This document shows, one piece after another, positions 53,780-64,000 of a DNA stretch of 64,000 nt (position 1 is the stretch's first letter; every line of letters starts with the position of its first letter). The notes beneath the pieces were generated by a model, which saw only the letters and a program-made list of their open reading frames with translations, was not told where the DNA came from and ran no database searches. Position numbers and translations under genes: made by a program. The stretch is from Hanleya hanleyi (taxonomy: Eukaryota; Mollusca; Polyplacophora; Lepidopleurida; Hanleyidae). The stretch lies in NCBI GenBank assembly GCA_036873755.1, contig JAVTVY010017181.1, positions 1-64,000 of the forward strand, in the 5' to 3' direction.

Positions 53780-56518
53780 ATGGAGGCCACGAATGAGGAC
53801 GGCGTGGCCGCAATCGCTCACCGTGGACCACAAATAGTTGAGGTAATAATTTATTACCTTGATCCAAATATTTGTGCCACCACCGAAAATAAAATGCTGA
53901 TTAATAGCGCATACACAGGGTGTGTCAATAAAAATGTCTTTTCCATCCGAATACATATTCATATATAAAAAAATAAATAGCGTAGCATAACAAATTGAGG
54001 ACATTTTAGAAGAGCTTAGGTCTTTCTATTAATAAAAACTTAAAACCAAGTTTCAAAGCAAAATACATATTTTAAAGGATTTGGTTTTGATTGAATGACC
54101 AAGTATATACGAAGGTGTGTCTTTTTAACTATCCTCAATATGTTATCCTTATTATGAGGATTATTGTTTACATATGAATATTTTTCGTTTTTTTTATACA
54201 TCCTGTAAATGAATGAAACTACTATCTTTTCTGACGATGTATTTGATCTACCATCAGACTGATTTCCTGAACAATATTTACTTGTTTAAAATAGTAACAG
54301 TATAGAAGAAAATCACCATATTTGAGAAACAGTCTCCAATAATAAAGATAGTGGAGAAGACAAAAGATCAATCTGCAACAAAGGAGAAGTGTAAACCCAC
54401 CAGGAAGCCTGGGAGTGGACGGAAGAGGTCGGTTGCAAGAGAAGAGGACGACATATTGGTTAAAAAACTGAAAAGGGGAGAAATCGTATCTCGAAATGAA
54501 AGACAAACAATGTTACTGGAAGAGATTACAACCGGTGAGTGCAAAATTTAGTAATGATGAATCGACGATCCAAGTTTTGTACATAAAAAGCGTCGGCGTG
54601 TTTCGAAATCGGTCGTTCGATCGATATTGCTATAATGTGCATTTCAAACTTGCTTTTGCTGTACACCTCCAACTATAGGAAGATATTTTGGTCCAAAACC
54701 AAACATCCATCAATATCAGATTATTATTGTGTCGAGTGTACAATATAGATCGATATCAGATATTTGGACCACAGTACATTCTGATGTGCTCAATTATATC
54801 CCGATGCAAAGTGTGACCTTAGAATAGAAGAGAATTACTTCAACTTTGTATCCCAAATTTGCTTCTTGTCTAAAAACTTGTGACCGACCAGGCACATAAT
54901 ATATGCCATCATTGTATTTTCTCTTGTTTAGAGATGGCGGATCTCCCAAACTGCGAAGTGATGGATGAGGTTTCCATCCGCTGTGGCTCCTGTTTCCAAG
55001 TGCTGCAAATTCCCAGTGATAGAAAGCCCAAAGCTAGGGTTCAGTGGTTTAAACAGAGTGAGTGAAGACTAATCCCCTTAAATGTTCATTATCCGCTTTA
55101 ATGTTATAATTAATATTAAATAATAAAACCGAAGTTTTACAGTGAAGTTGAGTGAACATGCCAAAAGCGTTTGTATGATTAGGGTTTCCGGGGTATCTTT
55201 GGAAAGTGTATATCAATGTATGGCTATTTGTGAACTCGGCATTCACATTTGAGACATAAATCCTCATATGCAGGGCAATATAGCATTTGTTTCGTTTTTC
55301 TTAGGGCATTACTTCGGAAGTTGTGCGAGACGGTTTGCAAAGCAAGTGAAGGCCTGTAAAATGAAACAAGAACTAAAGCAGATGAAAACCACGATGGCAG
55401 CGTTCATCAACAAGCCAGTTGTCTCGGCGGAGGATGCATCTGTCCCTGACAACACCCCTTCACAACCGGATTCCGACTTAGAAGTTTCTGATAATGATAT
55501 ATTTGTGAAGTGAGTGAATGAAGTCATTTTAAATTATATAAGCAATAATAAACAGTTTTTCCCGCTCGAAAGGATTTGTGCTAGTGTATAATATGGACAA
55601 TAAAATGATTAGCCCCATCGCCCCATGTGCAGATGGGCATATGACTATTTCCGATTAATTAGTCACTCAGTACTCATTACAGAAACCACTTCGAGGTACC
55701 GCCAGATTGCATATGCAGTGTATATTTGAATAACTTGATAATCCCGCGTATTCATGATGTAAAATAATCCGAACATTATAGCTTGATTTACCAACTCTCA
55801 TAGAACAAATTTGAAATAAACCAAATGTTTTGAATAACGTTTTGTGCGCTGTTCATTTATTCGCCATCTCAACTATGTCTTTAAAGATCAATTCATTACA
55901 TTAAATATATCAAATCTCTATGCTCATGTGAATTCCTGGAATCCATCAATAAGCTCCACAAGCATTCGCTCCTTATAGGAGCTAATTTCGATCGAAACGT
56001 TAAAAAAATCTGGCATTAATTACGTCGATTACATGTATGTGATTTGTTTGGTAACTAAGGACACTCGATCCATGCTCGTGGAACCCTCGTGATGTTCGTA
56101 TCTATTACCATGGGCGCGTATATTGGCATTCCTTGAGCTTCCTTGGGTTCTGTATATTTTCAGTTCTCCGCAAGATTCAGTTAGAAGCTCGACAGATTCC
56201 GACATGGATAATGTAGACCATGACGATCAATTAGAAGATTGCTCTCCCAAGAGCAGTGCTGTCGTATCTGAAGTGAGCGAATCCAGCTCCGCTTCTGAGG
56301 CGGAGATAATGGATCAGGAATATTATGTTTTGCCTTTGTCCTTTGAACCAGCAGATCCTGTTTGTGTGAGGCTGAACACTCTGATTAAGGACGGAAGAAT
56401 CCCCAAAGACAGAATATTGTACAAATATTTGAACGATGTTACAAGTATTGTACTCGATGTAAATCATTCATATGATGACGAAATACCTTGGCGGCGAAAG
56501 GACGGCCAATTTCGTTAG
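53780..56518 (+). CDS. Five-exon gene, N-terminal part up to the first stop (unknown protein)
   Basis: Exons with matching splice sites and phases: 53,780-53,842 (MEATNEDGVAAIAHRGPQIV, donor GTAATA, phase 0); 54,333-54,534 (acceptor AAACAG, basic KPTRKPGSGRKRS, donor GTGAGT, phase 1); 54,932-55,057 (IRCGSCFQVLQ, WFKQ, phase 1); 55,305-55,509 (HYFGSCARRFAKQVKACK, phase 2); 55,305 joins 56,164 onward (acidic SSSASEAEIMDQEYYVLPLS). Spliced length to TAG at 56,518 is 951 nt, 316 residues. The stop is a frameshift effect near 56,470: another frame continues YLGGERTANFVRGPMWHGTG. I recognise the family only as large uncharacterised animal proteins with a Cys-rich and NHL-like C part. Basic exon 2 suggests nuclear location. 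Confidence 0.65.
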
Positions 56519-59500
56519 AGGACCGATGTGGCACGGTACTGGTCAAGGTGGAAGCAAATCGGCGGATGATATGAAACTTAATTTGGGAGGACCATCTCGT
56601 AGAACTTGCCAAAAATCATTACACAGTTGAAAGCGGTGTTAATAAGTCTTGGCTCTCGACCTTTCTCAGTGTCGCACAACATACGGAAGCTGTTCCATTA
56701 GTAGAGAACAACGCTGTGAAAGTTTTCCCACTGGCCTTACAAAATGACGGAACGGCCCTGAAACCGAGCATTCAGTTTGATGACCAGCAGCATGTCAATG
56801 TTGGGCTTAAAAGTACGACAACTTACAAATTTGTTAGAGATTTTCCAAAGCCAGAGTCCGAATTTTTAAGAGCCAACATTGTCACCGAAGTTGTTGTCAC
56901 ACACCTATCAACATTGGACGACAACTTAAACCTACCCGTATCCGTCACATATAAGCCTAAAGCAGGTAAAACGGGTGAAGAGCTGAAAATCCAGTTTCTC
57001 AACGAAATTGAGATAATTCAAACATGTCTTCCTTGTTTACAGCACTCTCAGTCCGATCGTCTGATTCTAGATCGAGCCAGTGTGAGCCACTGTAAAAGCC
57101 GTTGCGATAATTGCCTACAGCTGAAGGATATTTGTGCCAACTGCCTACATCATCCCAGTTTTAGATCACCAATTCGTGCTTGTGATCGATGTGTGGAATC
57201 TGGAATCAAATGCATACGAGGTGCGGTTCTAGTGGTCACTGCCGATTGTGAAGCGGGAAACAAAACCGCATTTGAAAGCATTATTCAAGCCAGAGGTCAG
57301 GAGGAGTTGCCGCCTGAGTTTGTATTCGCGCTCTTACCCGATGCAGTTTATGTGGGCAAAAGCTTAAAATGTGGCTTTGCTAACTGGCTGCTCATCCTGG
57401 AAAAAGAGCGTGCTTGTCTCTCGGTCATTCGAACGATCAGGGAAACCGACAAAGACCTCCGCCGCCTACTGACCAGAGATGCTGTAACAAACAAGGACAG
57501 AATGAACTTTGATTGTGTATTACAGCTCACAAAGGAGTCCACACTGTCCAGATTAAGCGAATTCGACCAGGTTGTACACAGCATTGTCCCTGACAAGTAC
57601 AAAATCAACGGTACCAACAAGCCTGGATTATATCCTCACCCGGTGGCTGTCACTATGGGGCAGCAAGGCAAAGTTTTGGTTTTAAATTACCAACCTCTGA
57701 AGGAAACATCTCAGCTGCTGGAGATAAACTCCATGTTCCAGCCGAAGTCACCATTCTTAGGACATTTCCAAATGCACGGAGCCTGGCGTATCTTGATGGC
57801 GCAGTTTACGTCAATCAATTCAACACATGTATCTCCGTCTTTCCACCTGAGAAGGCGAAAATTGATGTCGCGAAACTGAAGAAGGCAGAACTTGCGATTC
57901 AGTCGGCAGTGTTCCCGAATTAAAACGGAAATTGACAAGTGTATTCCTTGAAATGGAAGAGGAACTCAAACGGGATGGCAAGGATCCAGCCCATGTGCAG
58001 ATCACACCAGATATTCGGCCATCAACAATTGCAGAGTACGCCGAGAAGCAACTATGTCTTGCGAGTGACGACAGTAGCTTATTCGGTTTCATCGACCTAC
58101 TCAGTAGCGGAGCTTACATGCAGGGTACATTCCACGTTTTGGCAGCATACCCGGAGTATTGTCACAGGGTATCTTCCATATGTGTCCGTGATCGCGCCGC
58201 GATGTTTGTAGCTTACAAAGGAGAGCCAGGGGGCCTTCTTCAGATCGTATTGGCAACGGGGCAGGTAACCAACGTCTTAGAGAATGGGACCATTCCTTGC
58301 ACGGTATGTTCTGCCGTTGCCCCCTATGGCGATGGGATTGTCTTCGCTGATGAAAAATCTCGACAGATCAAACATTTTGCGAATGGAGTGACAAGTGTGG
58401 TTGCCGGAACAGGTCAAGAAGATAACGACGATGGCCCCAGTGAACATGCGTCATTTTGCCAACCAGTAGACCTAGCCAGTGAATTCGACCACAATATTAA
58501 TGTTGTAGATGCGCAGGCCGGTACCGTGAAGATTATAACGTCGATAAAGGGTACGACTACTTTCCTTCGTCACTGAGGCGGTTTGTACGAAACGTTTGGC
58601 GTCCATATGAAGACACAGTCAGTCGCTCAGCTGACAGTGCAGCAGGCAACAGACCGCATTGAACCTCTGGTCGATTACTTACAGACAACAAGCACAGATG
58701 TACAGAACCTCATGGGGAGCAACAAGGTGACAAACGGCCCAGAAGGCACAGTTTCTTCCAAAACAACTAAATCGGTAACCATGATTCACAGTGAGCTACA
58801 CTTCCTGGGTGCGAGGCTACAAGAACTCAATCCTGCTTACAAAGTTAACTTGAACTCCTGTCTAACTGTCTCGGTGGAGAACTTACACGCTATTAGCCAA
58901 AATACGACCATGCTAGAATATGCTCGAAATTTCTCAAACACAGTTTACGAGGGGTTGAAGCGTACAGTTGTTTGGGCAGCTTACTACTATACGCACCCGA
59001 AATCATTATATCCAGTACCGAACAGAAGCAATAAACTTACATTGAATACAGTACCCAGAGTATGTCGCTTGTCTCCATATGTTCAACTGAACCAGACTCA
59101 GCAGATCGAAATTTTGAGATGGGCAAACGAGCATGGCCGGTGCGTGCGGCAGCTAACTGTTAGACAAGAAACAACAATGTTCAAGGCGGGTACGCTGCCA
59201 CTCAACATGTACACAATCACACCTGGACCGCTCGAGAAAGTCGTATTTGAAGAGTCGGGCGATGTCGATGATCATCAACCTACCACAAACCCACGCGCAG
59301 ATGGAGATAACGCTGATGACCAATCTGCCGCGGAGCCACGCGTACCGGGAGAAAATGCGCCGGAATATGAAGGCGAGGATTCAGTCTCTGAAACGGAATC
59401 CTTTGATCAAGCCTCGGAGTACGACACGGACTCCGAGATTGAGCCGGAACCACTCACAGCGTCAGTCAGTGTTGATGAAAGCCCCGTAGCATTTAACTTC

Positions 59501-59563
59501 ATGCGAGGGTCTGTGAGCAGAAGTGGAAGGAGCATCACTGTAACCAGGCGATATGACCTTTAG
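56519..59563 (+). pseudogene. Remainder of the last exon: Cys-rich module, SAP-like segment, NHL-like repeats
   Basis: Reading frames in order: to ~56,615 GQGGSKSADDMKLNLGGPSR; 56,620-57,720 ALQNDGTALKPSIQFDD, VNVGL, a Cys-rich module (CKSRCDNCLQLKDICANC to CDRCVESGIKC) and LLPDAVYVGKSLKCGFANW; ~57,720-57,913 LRTFPNARSLAYLDGAVYVN, then the SAP-like KIDVAKLKKAELAIQSA; 57,915-59,563 NHL-like strands (VVAGTGQEDNDDG, ASFCQPVDLA, NINVVDAQAGTVKII) and a C part with RQETTMFKAGTLPLNMY and an acidic tail. Lesions: frameshifts near 56,470, 56,615, 57,720 and 57,913, and an in-frame TGA at 58,574-58,576. Strong protein conservation argues the decay is recent or that the sequence contains errors. Confidence 0.7.
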
Positions 59564-60365
59564 GTCATTCTCCAGCTCGCCGGATATATTTTGGAGCAAT
59601 CTTCACCAGCTTGCAAGCAGACTGGCTTGGACAGTAATTGGTGCCATTTTTGGAAGCTCACTAAGGGCCCCTTACTAGCATTTAGAAAGCATGGGAACTA
59701 CATATACTTTCTTCTTTCGTTAGTTGGCTCGTTTATGACACTTGCTAAAGAAATCCCCACAAATCCTCTTCTTCGATTCCGTGGTGCAATTTCGAAATTC
59801 CAATGGCGACATAGGCCTATAAATTTTTGTATAAATCCACATCCGAAAACCGTCCTTAAATATCACCCAAGTTACTTATATGGGTTATTTTGTTTACAGT
59901 TTTGGAGTATATAATGAAATATGTTGTCAACTGTGGACAATTTCCAACGTTTTCCGATGTTTACTCCGCTGCATGTACTGACATTAACAACACTACAGGC
60001 AATTTCCTAGTTCCGAATCTTTCCCAGATCCGGGTGAGTCCAGATTCACGGCTGTATTTGTTTGTGATATGTGGCGTTAAAAATACCAAGCTTGCATGCT
60101 GAAAAATATAGTTAATTGTCTTCCTGTAATCGAGTTCAGCATCAGCCAGATCTTCATTTGAAGAGAGAAAACTGAACTTATATGTCGGCCAATGTCGAGC
60201 GGACGGCGATTTGCGCTCTGTTTCTATATGTGATATATGTTTGTCGGCCTAATCCATGAAAACTAGGAGGAGATGGTTGATGTTTTCTGTATCAAAATAG
60301 CGTAAAATTATTAAATAAACTACCACGTAAAATACAGTTACGTCCCTCGGTGATTTGAAAAAGTG
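59564..60365. other. 3' flank of the plus-strand gene, no further gene seen
   Basis: Probably contains the 3' UTR. An AATAAA at about 60,313 is the first clear polyadenylation-type signal. Short ORFs have no family resemblance. Confidence 0.45.
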
Positions 60366-60921
60366 AAATTACAAGCGTCTAGTCCGTCATTCATAATCCA
60401 GCCGTCGTCCATTAGAGAATATCCGCGTCCATAATCCGAAGACCTATTCCATTTTCCATATAACAGTATTAGCACCAAATTCAAAAAGACAATCATAGCA
60501 TACATAAACATAGGCTTGTTTCCTGCAAGAGAGAAGCGGTCAACAGTTTTCAATGATGCCGGCAAGACATCATGATGTTCCAAAAATATCAAATCCGTAT
60601 CGCTGATCAGTATTCTTAATCCGTAATATTTGTTTTAGAGTCGTTATCCAAAAAAGATGTATCTCAGTCATGCTTTGATTGTGACTGTTCATATGAGCAC
60701 CATGAGGATATTGAAGTACATGTGTTCATACGGCCCCTAGCCCCGGGTTAAGCGGAATTAGACACAAGTTACGAAACGTAGCGCCACAGATTTTGCACGC
60801 TACGTTCGTACTTTGCTATCAGCATGCGATATGTATCGCCAAATTTGAGAAACTTTGAGTGGAGGCGCTTGGTGGAATAGCCCTGTTTTATAAGTTTCTG
60901 CAACAATGTTTTGTGACGTTG
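60366..60921 (-). mobile_element. 5'-truncated Penelope-like element, copy 6
   Basis: Nearly identical over its length to 40,833-41,186 joined to 41,778-41,960 of the main element. It carries the last ~40 codons of RT and the whole 3' region and is truncated at 60,921 (GTTTTGTGACGTTG). It lacks the 591-bp MITE and so preserves the empty insertion site. Hairpin CAGTCAT/GTGACTG at 60,665-60,687. Confidence 0.85.
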
Positions 60922-61667
60922 TGCGATCCTATGCTCCAATCTTCGGGATTTAAATTTGATATGTTGAAGATGTTAAGATTGTGTTATCTTTGCATGGATT
61001 TATAAATGGATACCGTAGTCCTCTTCCCAGTGAGTTTAGGCTGGTAAATTGCTATTGGGGAAAACGATCAGATTCGAAACTGGAAGTTTGACCCTGAACT
61101 GGGTAATGAACGTCACGAATAAGCTGACCATTTATCGCTATATTTACAACTCATCTAGAAAAAACTTGTATTGCCATATTATTCAGCAGATATTAAAGCA
61201 TATATTTCAACCTTGTAGTTAGATTTAGGGTATAAACTGTGGCCAGTAGCAGGTACCGACTGTTTAGTGGTTCGGAACTGGGCGATGCACTGTATTAAAC
61301 AGCGTGGTATCAAATAAAGACACACTTGAATTCTTAACGAATTGTTTTTTCTGCGTTCTTCGTATTTGGATTATTTTTTTCTTTTTTCTCCGTACTAGAG
61401 ATATATTTTTTACGTTCACACGATCGCTTGCCCCCCTTGTCCCCCCCCGTCTTTTAACAAGGCTTTCCCATTTGAAAGGAAGAGAACGTTTCATTTTCTC
61501 GTGCGTGTTATCTGTGACAGTTGAATGGTTTAATTTCTACATTTCTCCATGGTTCTTCGATTTCATCACTACGAATGCGGTGTAATGGGACGAGATTATT
61601 TGACATTCAGAGGCGATGTTGGTAAAAGTTTTGTTTTGTGTATATTACAAATGCGTGGTTAGTTATA
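60922..61667. other. Stretch without a recognised gene
   Basis: No protein-like frame. C-rich run CCCCCCTTGTCCCCCCCC at about 61,431-61,448. No inverted or tandem repeats noticed. Confidence 0.5.
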
Positions 61668-62130
61668 GGCGTCAGATCCGACAGTCATGAGTCAACCGTC
61701 GTCCACAAAAGAATTTCAGCATTAATAATCGAAAGACCAATTACAGGCCCAGGAAAAAATTTAACGCACTCACCCCAGTTTCTTGTTCATATATCTATTT
61801 CCCTGTGCTCGGGACCAATTCCACGTACATGGACCAGAAATCCTGGCGCTCGCCCCATTCATTCCCATTCCGAATTTCCGAATTATGAGCGCAAGAAATG
61901 GATGGGGTGGAATCTGGTCCATGTACACGAAATTGGCCCCAAAGACTGGGAAATAGACAGATGAACAAGGAACTGAGCTGCGTGCGTGGAATAGTTTCTT
62001 AGGCCTGAATTAGATACGAGAGCTAGCACCAATTCCAAACAGGTATAAAATCAAAATTACAACAGCTGCGTTTCTTGGAAAAAAAAGAAGCGTTCAACAG
62101 TTTCCGATGATGGCATCAAGACATCCTGGT
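61668..62130 (-). mobile_element. Diverged Penelope-like 3' end, copy 8, split by a hairpin element
   Basis: GTCAACCGTCGTCCACAAAAG and AATAATCGAAAGACCAATTAC match the 3' terminal block; after the hairpin element, GCTAGCACCAATTCC, GCGTTCAACAGTTTCCGATG and GGCATCAAGACATCCTG continue it. Old copy, about 75% similar by eye, directly followed by copy 7. Confidence 0.6.
61770..61985. mobile_element. ~210-bp long-hairpin MITE
   Basis: Imperfect inverted arms of ~75 bp: CAGTTTCTTGTTCATA, CTATTTCCC, GGGACCAATTCC, ACGTACATGGACCAGA on the left, their inverses (TCTGGTCCATGTACACG, GGGAAATAGACAG, GATGAACAAGGAACTG) on the right. Inserted within Penelope copy 8. Non-coding. Confidence 0.75.
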
Positions 62131-62164
62131 TTTCTTATGATAAAACTATTCTTTAATCCAATGA

Positions 62165-62452
62165 ATTTCCAATAGAAGTGTCTGGTCCGTTATTCAATAT
62201 CTAGCTGTCGTCTATTAAAGACTCTCCGCGTCCATAATGAACAAACTTTAATTCGTTTAACAACATCAGCACTAATTTATAAACCAATCAACGCAAACAT
62301 AAACATAAGCTAGTTTCTTGCAAGAGTGAAGCGGTCCACAGTTTTCAATGCTGACAGCAAAACACCATGATGTTTGAAATATCGCATCCGTATCGCTCAT
62401 CAGTATTCTCATATGATTTTCGTTATACAAGTCTCCAGCTAGGGAATGATGT
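62165..62452 (-). mobile_element. Diverged Penelope-like 3' end, copy 7
   Basis: GTCTGGTCCGTTATTC, CTGTCGTCTATTAAAGA, CTAGTTTCTTGCAAGAGTGA, AGCGGTCCACAGTTTTC and CGTATCGCTCATCAGTATTC follow the 60,366 copy in order. Interrupted at GGGAATGATGT by the 713-bp insertion; traces continue at 63,166. Confidence 0.65.
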
Positions 62453-63165
62453 CACCCAGAAACTCTGGCTGTGATAGGTAAATTTAGGGTAAGGGGGCGT
62501 GGCATTCCTATCACAGCCCAGATCGAGGGTGGGTTAAATTTTGGAGAAAAAAATTCGTCTGGCGAAGAGCGGCTTTTCGCTGACGAAAATAACGAAACGG
62601 GAGAGAAAAAATATGCCAATTTGATACAGTTTGACCCACCTTAGCTTCTTTAACCATGTACCATCTCTCGTGACTGTATTGATGCTGACAAAAAGTGATC
62701 AAATGTGTGAGAAAAAACTTCCATTGATTTTAACGTTTTCGCGCCTTTCTGCCATCTTGTGACCTTCCTGATCACGTGAATAAACAGACGTCGCTATTGG
62801 TTCTTGACGTGAGACAGCTGGTGAGACAGAAGACCAACCCCATTCTGCGCATGTCCCTGTAAACTATGGCGGAAGAAACACAACGGCAAAATGACAAAAC
62901 CCGTGTTTGATGGCAGATTTCATCTAATTAAAGGAGTCATTAGGTGGTTGTCATAGTGCTGGAGATGCCAAATCAAATTATTTATTCGATAAAATGCTTT
63001 TTGTGCCTCTGTCTCAATTCCCGACGCCGTGTGCAGTTAAAGATCTCGAGCGACTGATGTCTTATTTATTTTTTTCCTTTTCGGTCTGTACAAGTGATTC
63101 GGGCTAAAGGGGTCAGCAACAACAACCAAAAATAAAAAAATAGACTCCTTAGCCGATGTTTTCGG
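62453..63165. mobile_element. 713-bp insertion with 15-bp target duplication, unclassified
   Basis: GCTAGGGAATGATGT occurs at 62,438-62,452 and 63,166-63,180, on both sides of a block absent from other Penelope copies. Inside: a 12-bp perfect stem GGCTGTGATAGG (62,467-62,478) / CCTATCACAGCC (62,507-62,518); a CpG-containing, promoter-like stretch (CTATTGG, GCGCATG, ATGGCGGAAG) whose ATG opens MAEETQRQNDKTRV; and an A-rich segment near the right end. The long target duplication suggests retroposition, but no coding part identifies it. Confidence 0.6.
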
Positions 63166-63209
63166 GCTAGGGAATGATGTATCTGAGCATGATGAGCTCG
63201 TAGAGTGTT

Positions 63210-64000
63210 CCCGGATGTAGTCGGACTGAGGGATTTGCACGTGCAATTTCGACGCTGTTAATTTGAGTATTTCTGAGGTTTTAAGCTGGTATTATTCCAG
63301 ATTTTTGTGTAGTATTTTTTGTGAACGTTTTTTGTATCTGTGCATGGTGAAATTTTGAGTTGATTCGTCAGATATTCGCTGTTCGCGGCGGTTTTTGTTT
63401 GTTTTAGCCCATTTGGGTTTACCTAGATCACCATTTTCCTTGTGTAGGTAGATGGCGCTCTATGGAATGTAACACGGTCATACGGGTCTTTGAAGGCGCT
63501 GTTGATACTGTTTTTAGTTTTAGTGCTACGACAATCAAACTGAGAATTCACCATTTTCCTTGTGTAGATAGATGGCGCTGGATTGAATATAACACTGTCA
63601 TACGGGGTCTTTGTAAAACTGTTAAGAACTGTTATTATTTTATTGTTTGTTTGTTTGTTCGATCTTTTCTGGAGCTCCCTGGGTGTGAGTCTATAATTAT
63701 CTGTTAGTGCTATGGCAAGCAAACTAAGGCAACTGAGCCTTAGACTTTTGGGACTGAATGCCGCTCAGCCGATTGATATTTGGCGTGCTTTAAAAGAGTC
63801 TGTCGGATCAGGACCGAAAGACCTTGATGGATTAGCGCAGGTGACAAAGGATATCAGATTGTGACACTAAAACATGAACAGGCCAGAGATGTTCTCCTCT
63901 GGAACGGTATCTTGGATTTTCAAGATCAATGCGGTCACTTTGAGGAGATTGCAACCACGAAAGTACATGTCAGAACAAAATGCCTTGTGGAGATATTTTG
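63210..64000 (+). mobile_element. 5' part of a third Nimb/I-type LINE (element D), cut by the window end
   Basis: Starts CCGGATGTAGTCGGACTGAG and shares GATTTGCACGTGCAATTTCG, GCTGGTATTATTCCAGATT and TAGATGGCGCTCTAT with the 5' UTR of element A (minus strand, 38,425-38,865). Within the UTR a ~60-bp segment is duplicated with 120-bp spacing (63,428 and 63,548). ORF1 begins at 63,712. Confidence 0.8.
63712..64000 (+). pseudogene. ORF1 start of element D, frameshifted
   Basis: ATG at 63,712 reads MASKLRQLSLRLLGLNAAQP, then IDIWRALKESVGSGPKDLDG and QVTKDIRL before TGA. Compared with element A a base is missing near 63,855; the correct continuation (VTLKHEQARDVL) lies in another frame. Homologous to ORF1 of elements A and B. 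Confidence 0.75.

Noticed and set aside
58574..58576. In-frame TGA as selenocysteine
   Set aside because: No SECIS-like structure sought or seen, the residue is not at a recognisable redox site, and several frameshifts lie nearby; nonsense mutation or sequence error is simpler.

Overview
The window is eukaryotic, intron-rich, AT-rich DNA dominated by transposable elements and ~160-175 bp satellites. The molluscan-style EGF-module exons, I/Nimb-type LINEs, Penelope-like elements and THAP-type DNA transposon suggest a marine lophotrochozoan, most likely a mollusc. That is an inference from family content; no species marker is visible. No prokaryotic-style operon, CRISPR array or intact tRNA gene was seen.

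Layout. 1-12 kb: old fragments and small palindromic elements (a non-autonomous Penelope-like copy at 1.7 kb, a Penelope 3' end at 3.8 kb, palindromic MITEs at 4.4, 5.4-6.7 and 6.8 kb, and LINE, MULE and Nimb-like fragments at 7.6-11.7 kb). 12.0-15.0 kb: a near-identical tandem duplication of 1,490 bp. 15.1 kb: a minus-strand transmembrane exon. 15.6-29.8 kb: satellite arrays, one split by a full-length ~7.2 kb Nimb-like LINE (17,587-24,816, 13-bp target duplication, three later insertions), then a 2.1 kb TTAA-flanked Kolobok-like transposon with a broken THAP domain. 31.1-38.9 kb: a second Nimb-like LINE, itself split by a 1.5 kb satellite. 40.8-44.8 kb: the best Penelope-like element, with a GIY-YIG domain upstream of the RT, and a 591-bp MITE in its 3' region. 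45-53 kb: two EGF-like exons on the minus strand, a large foldback, L1-like LINE debris and a 5S rRNA-derived repeat. 53.8-59.6 kb: a five-exon plus-strand gene with a Cys-rich module, a SAP-like segment and NHL-like repeats, damaged in its last exon. 60.4-64 kb: more Penelope 3' ends, hairpin elements and the 5' end of a third Nimb-like LINE.

Host genes. Two host loci are credible: (i) a minus-strand MEGF/scavenger-receptor-like gene with exons at 53.0, 45.8 and 15.2 kb, if they are one gene, with introns of about 7 and 30 kb full of repeats; (ii) the plus-strand multi-domain gene at 53.8-59.6 kb, lying upstream (on the minus strand) of the EGF exons.

Most interesting signals. Copies of the Penelope-like family share two RNA-like folds that keep pairing while the sequence changes. 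One is a 7-bp hairpin in the 3' region. The other is a three-helix, hammerhead-like fold at the 5' end whose catalytic-core positions are substituted. A non-autonomous family carries both. Separately, four satellite families with otherwise different monomers share one ~40-bp core.
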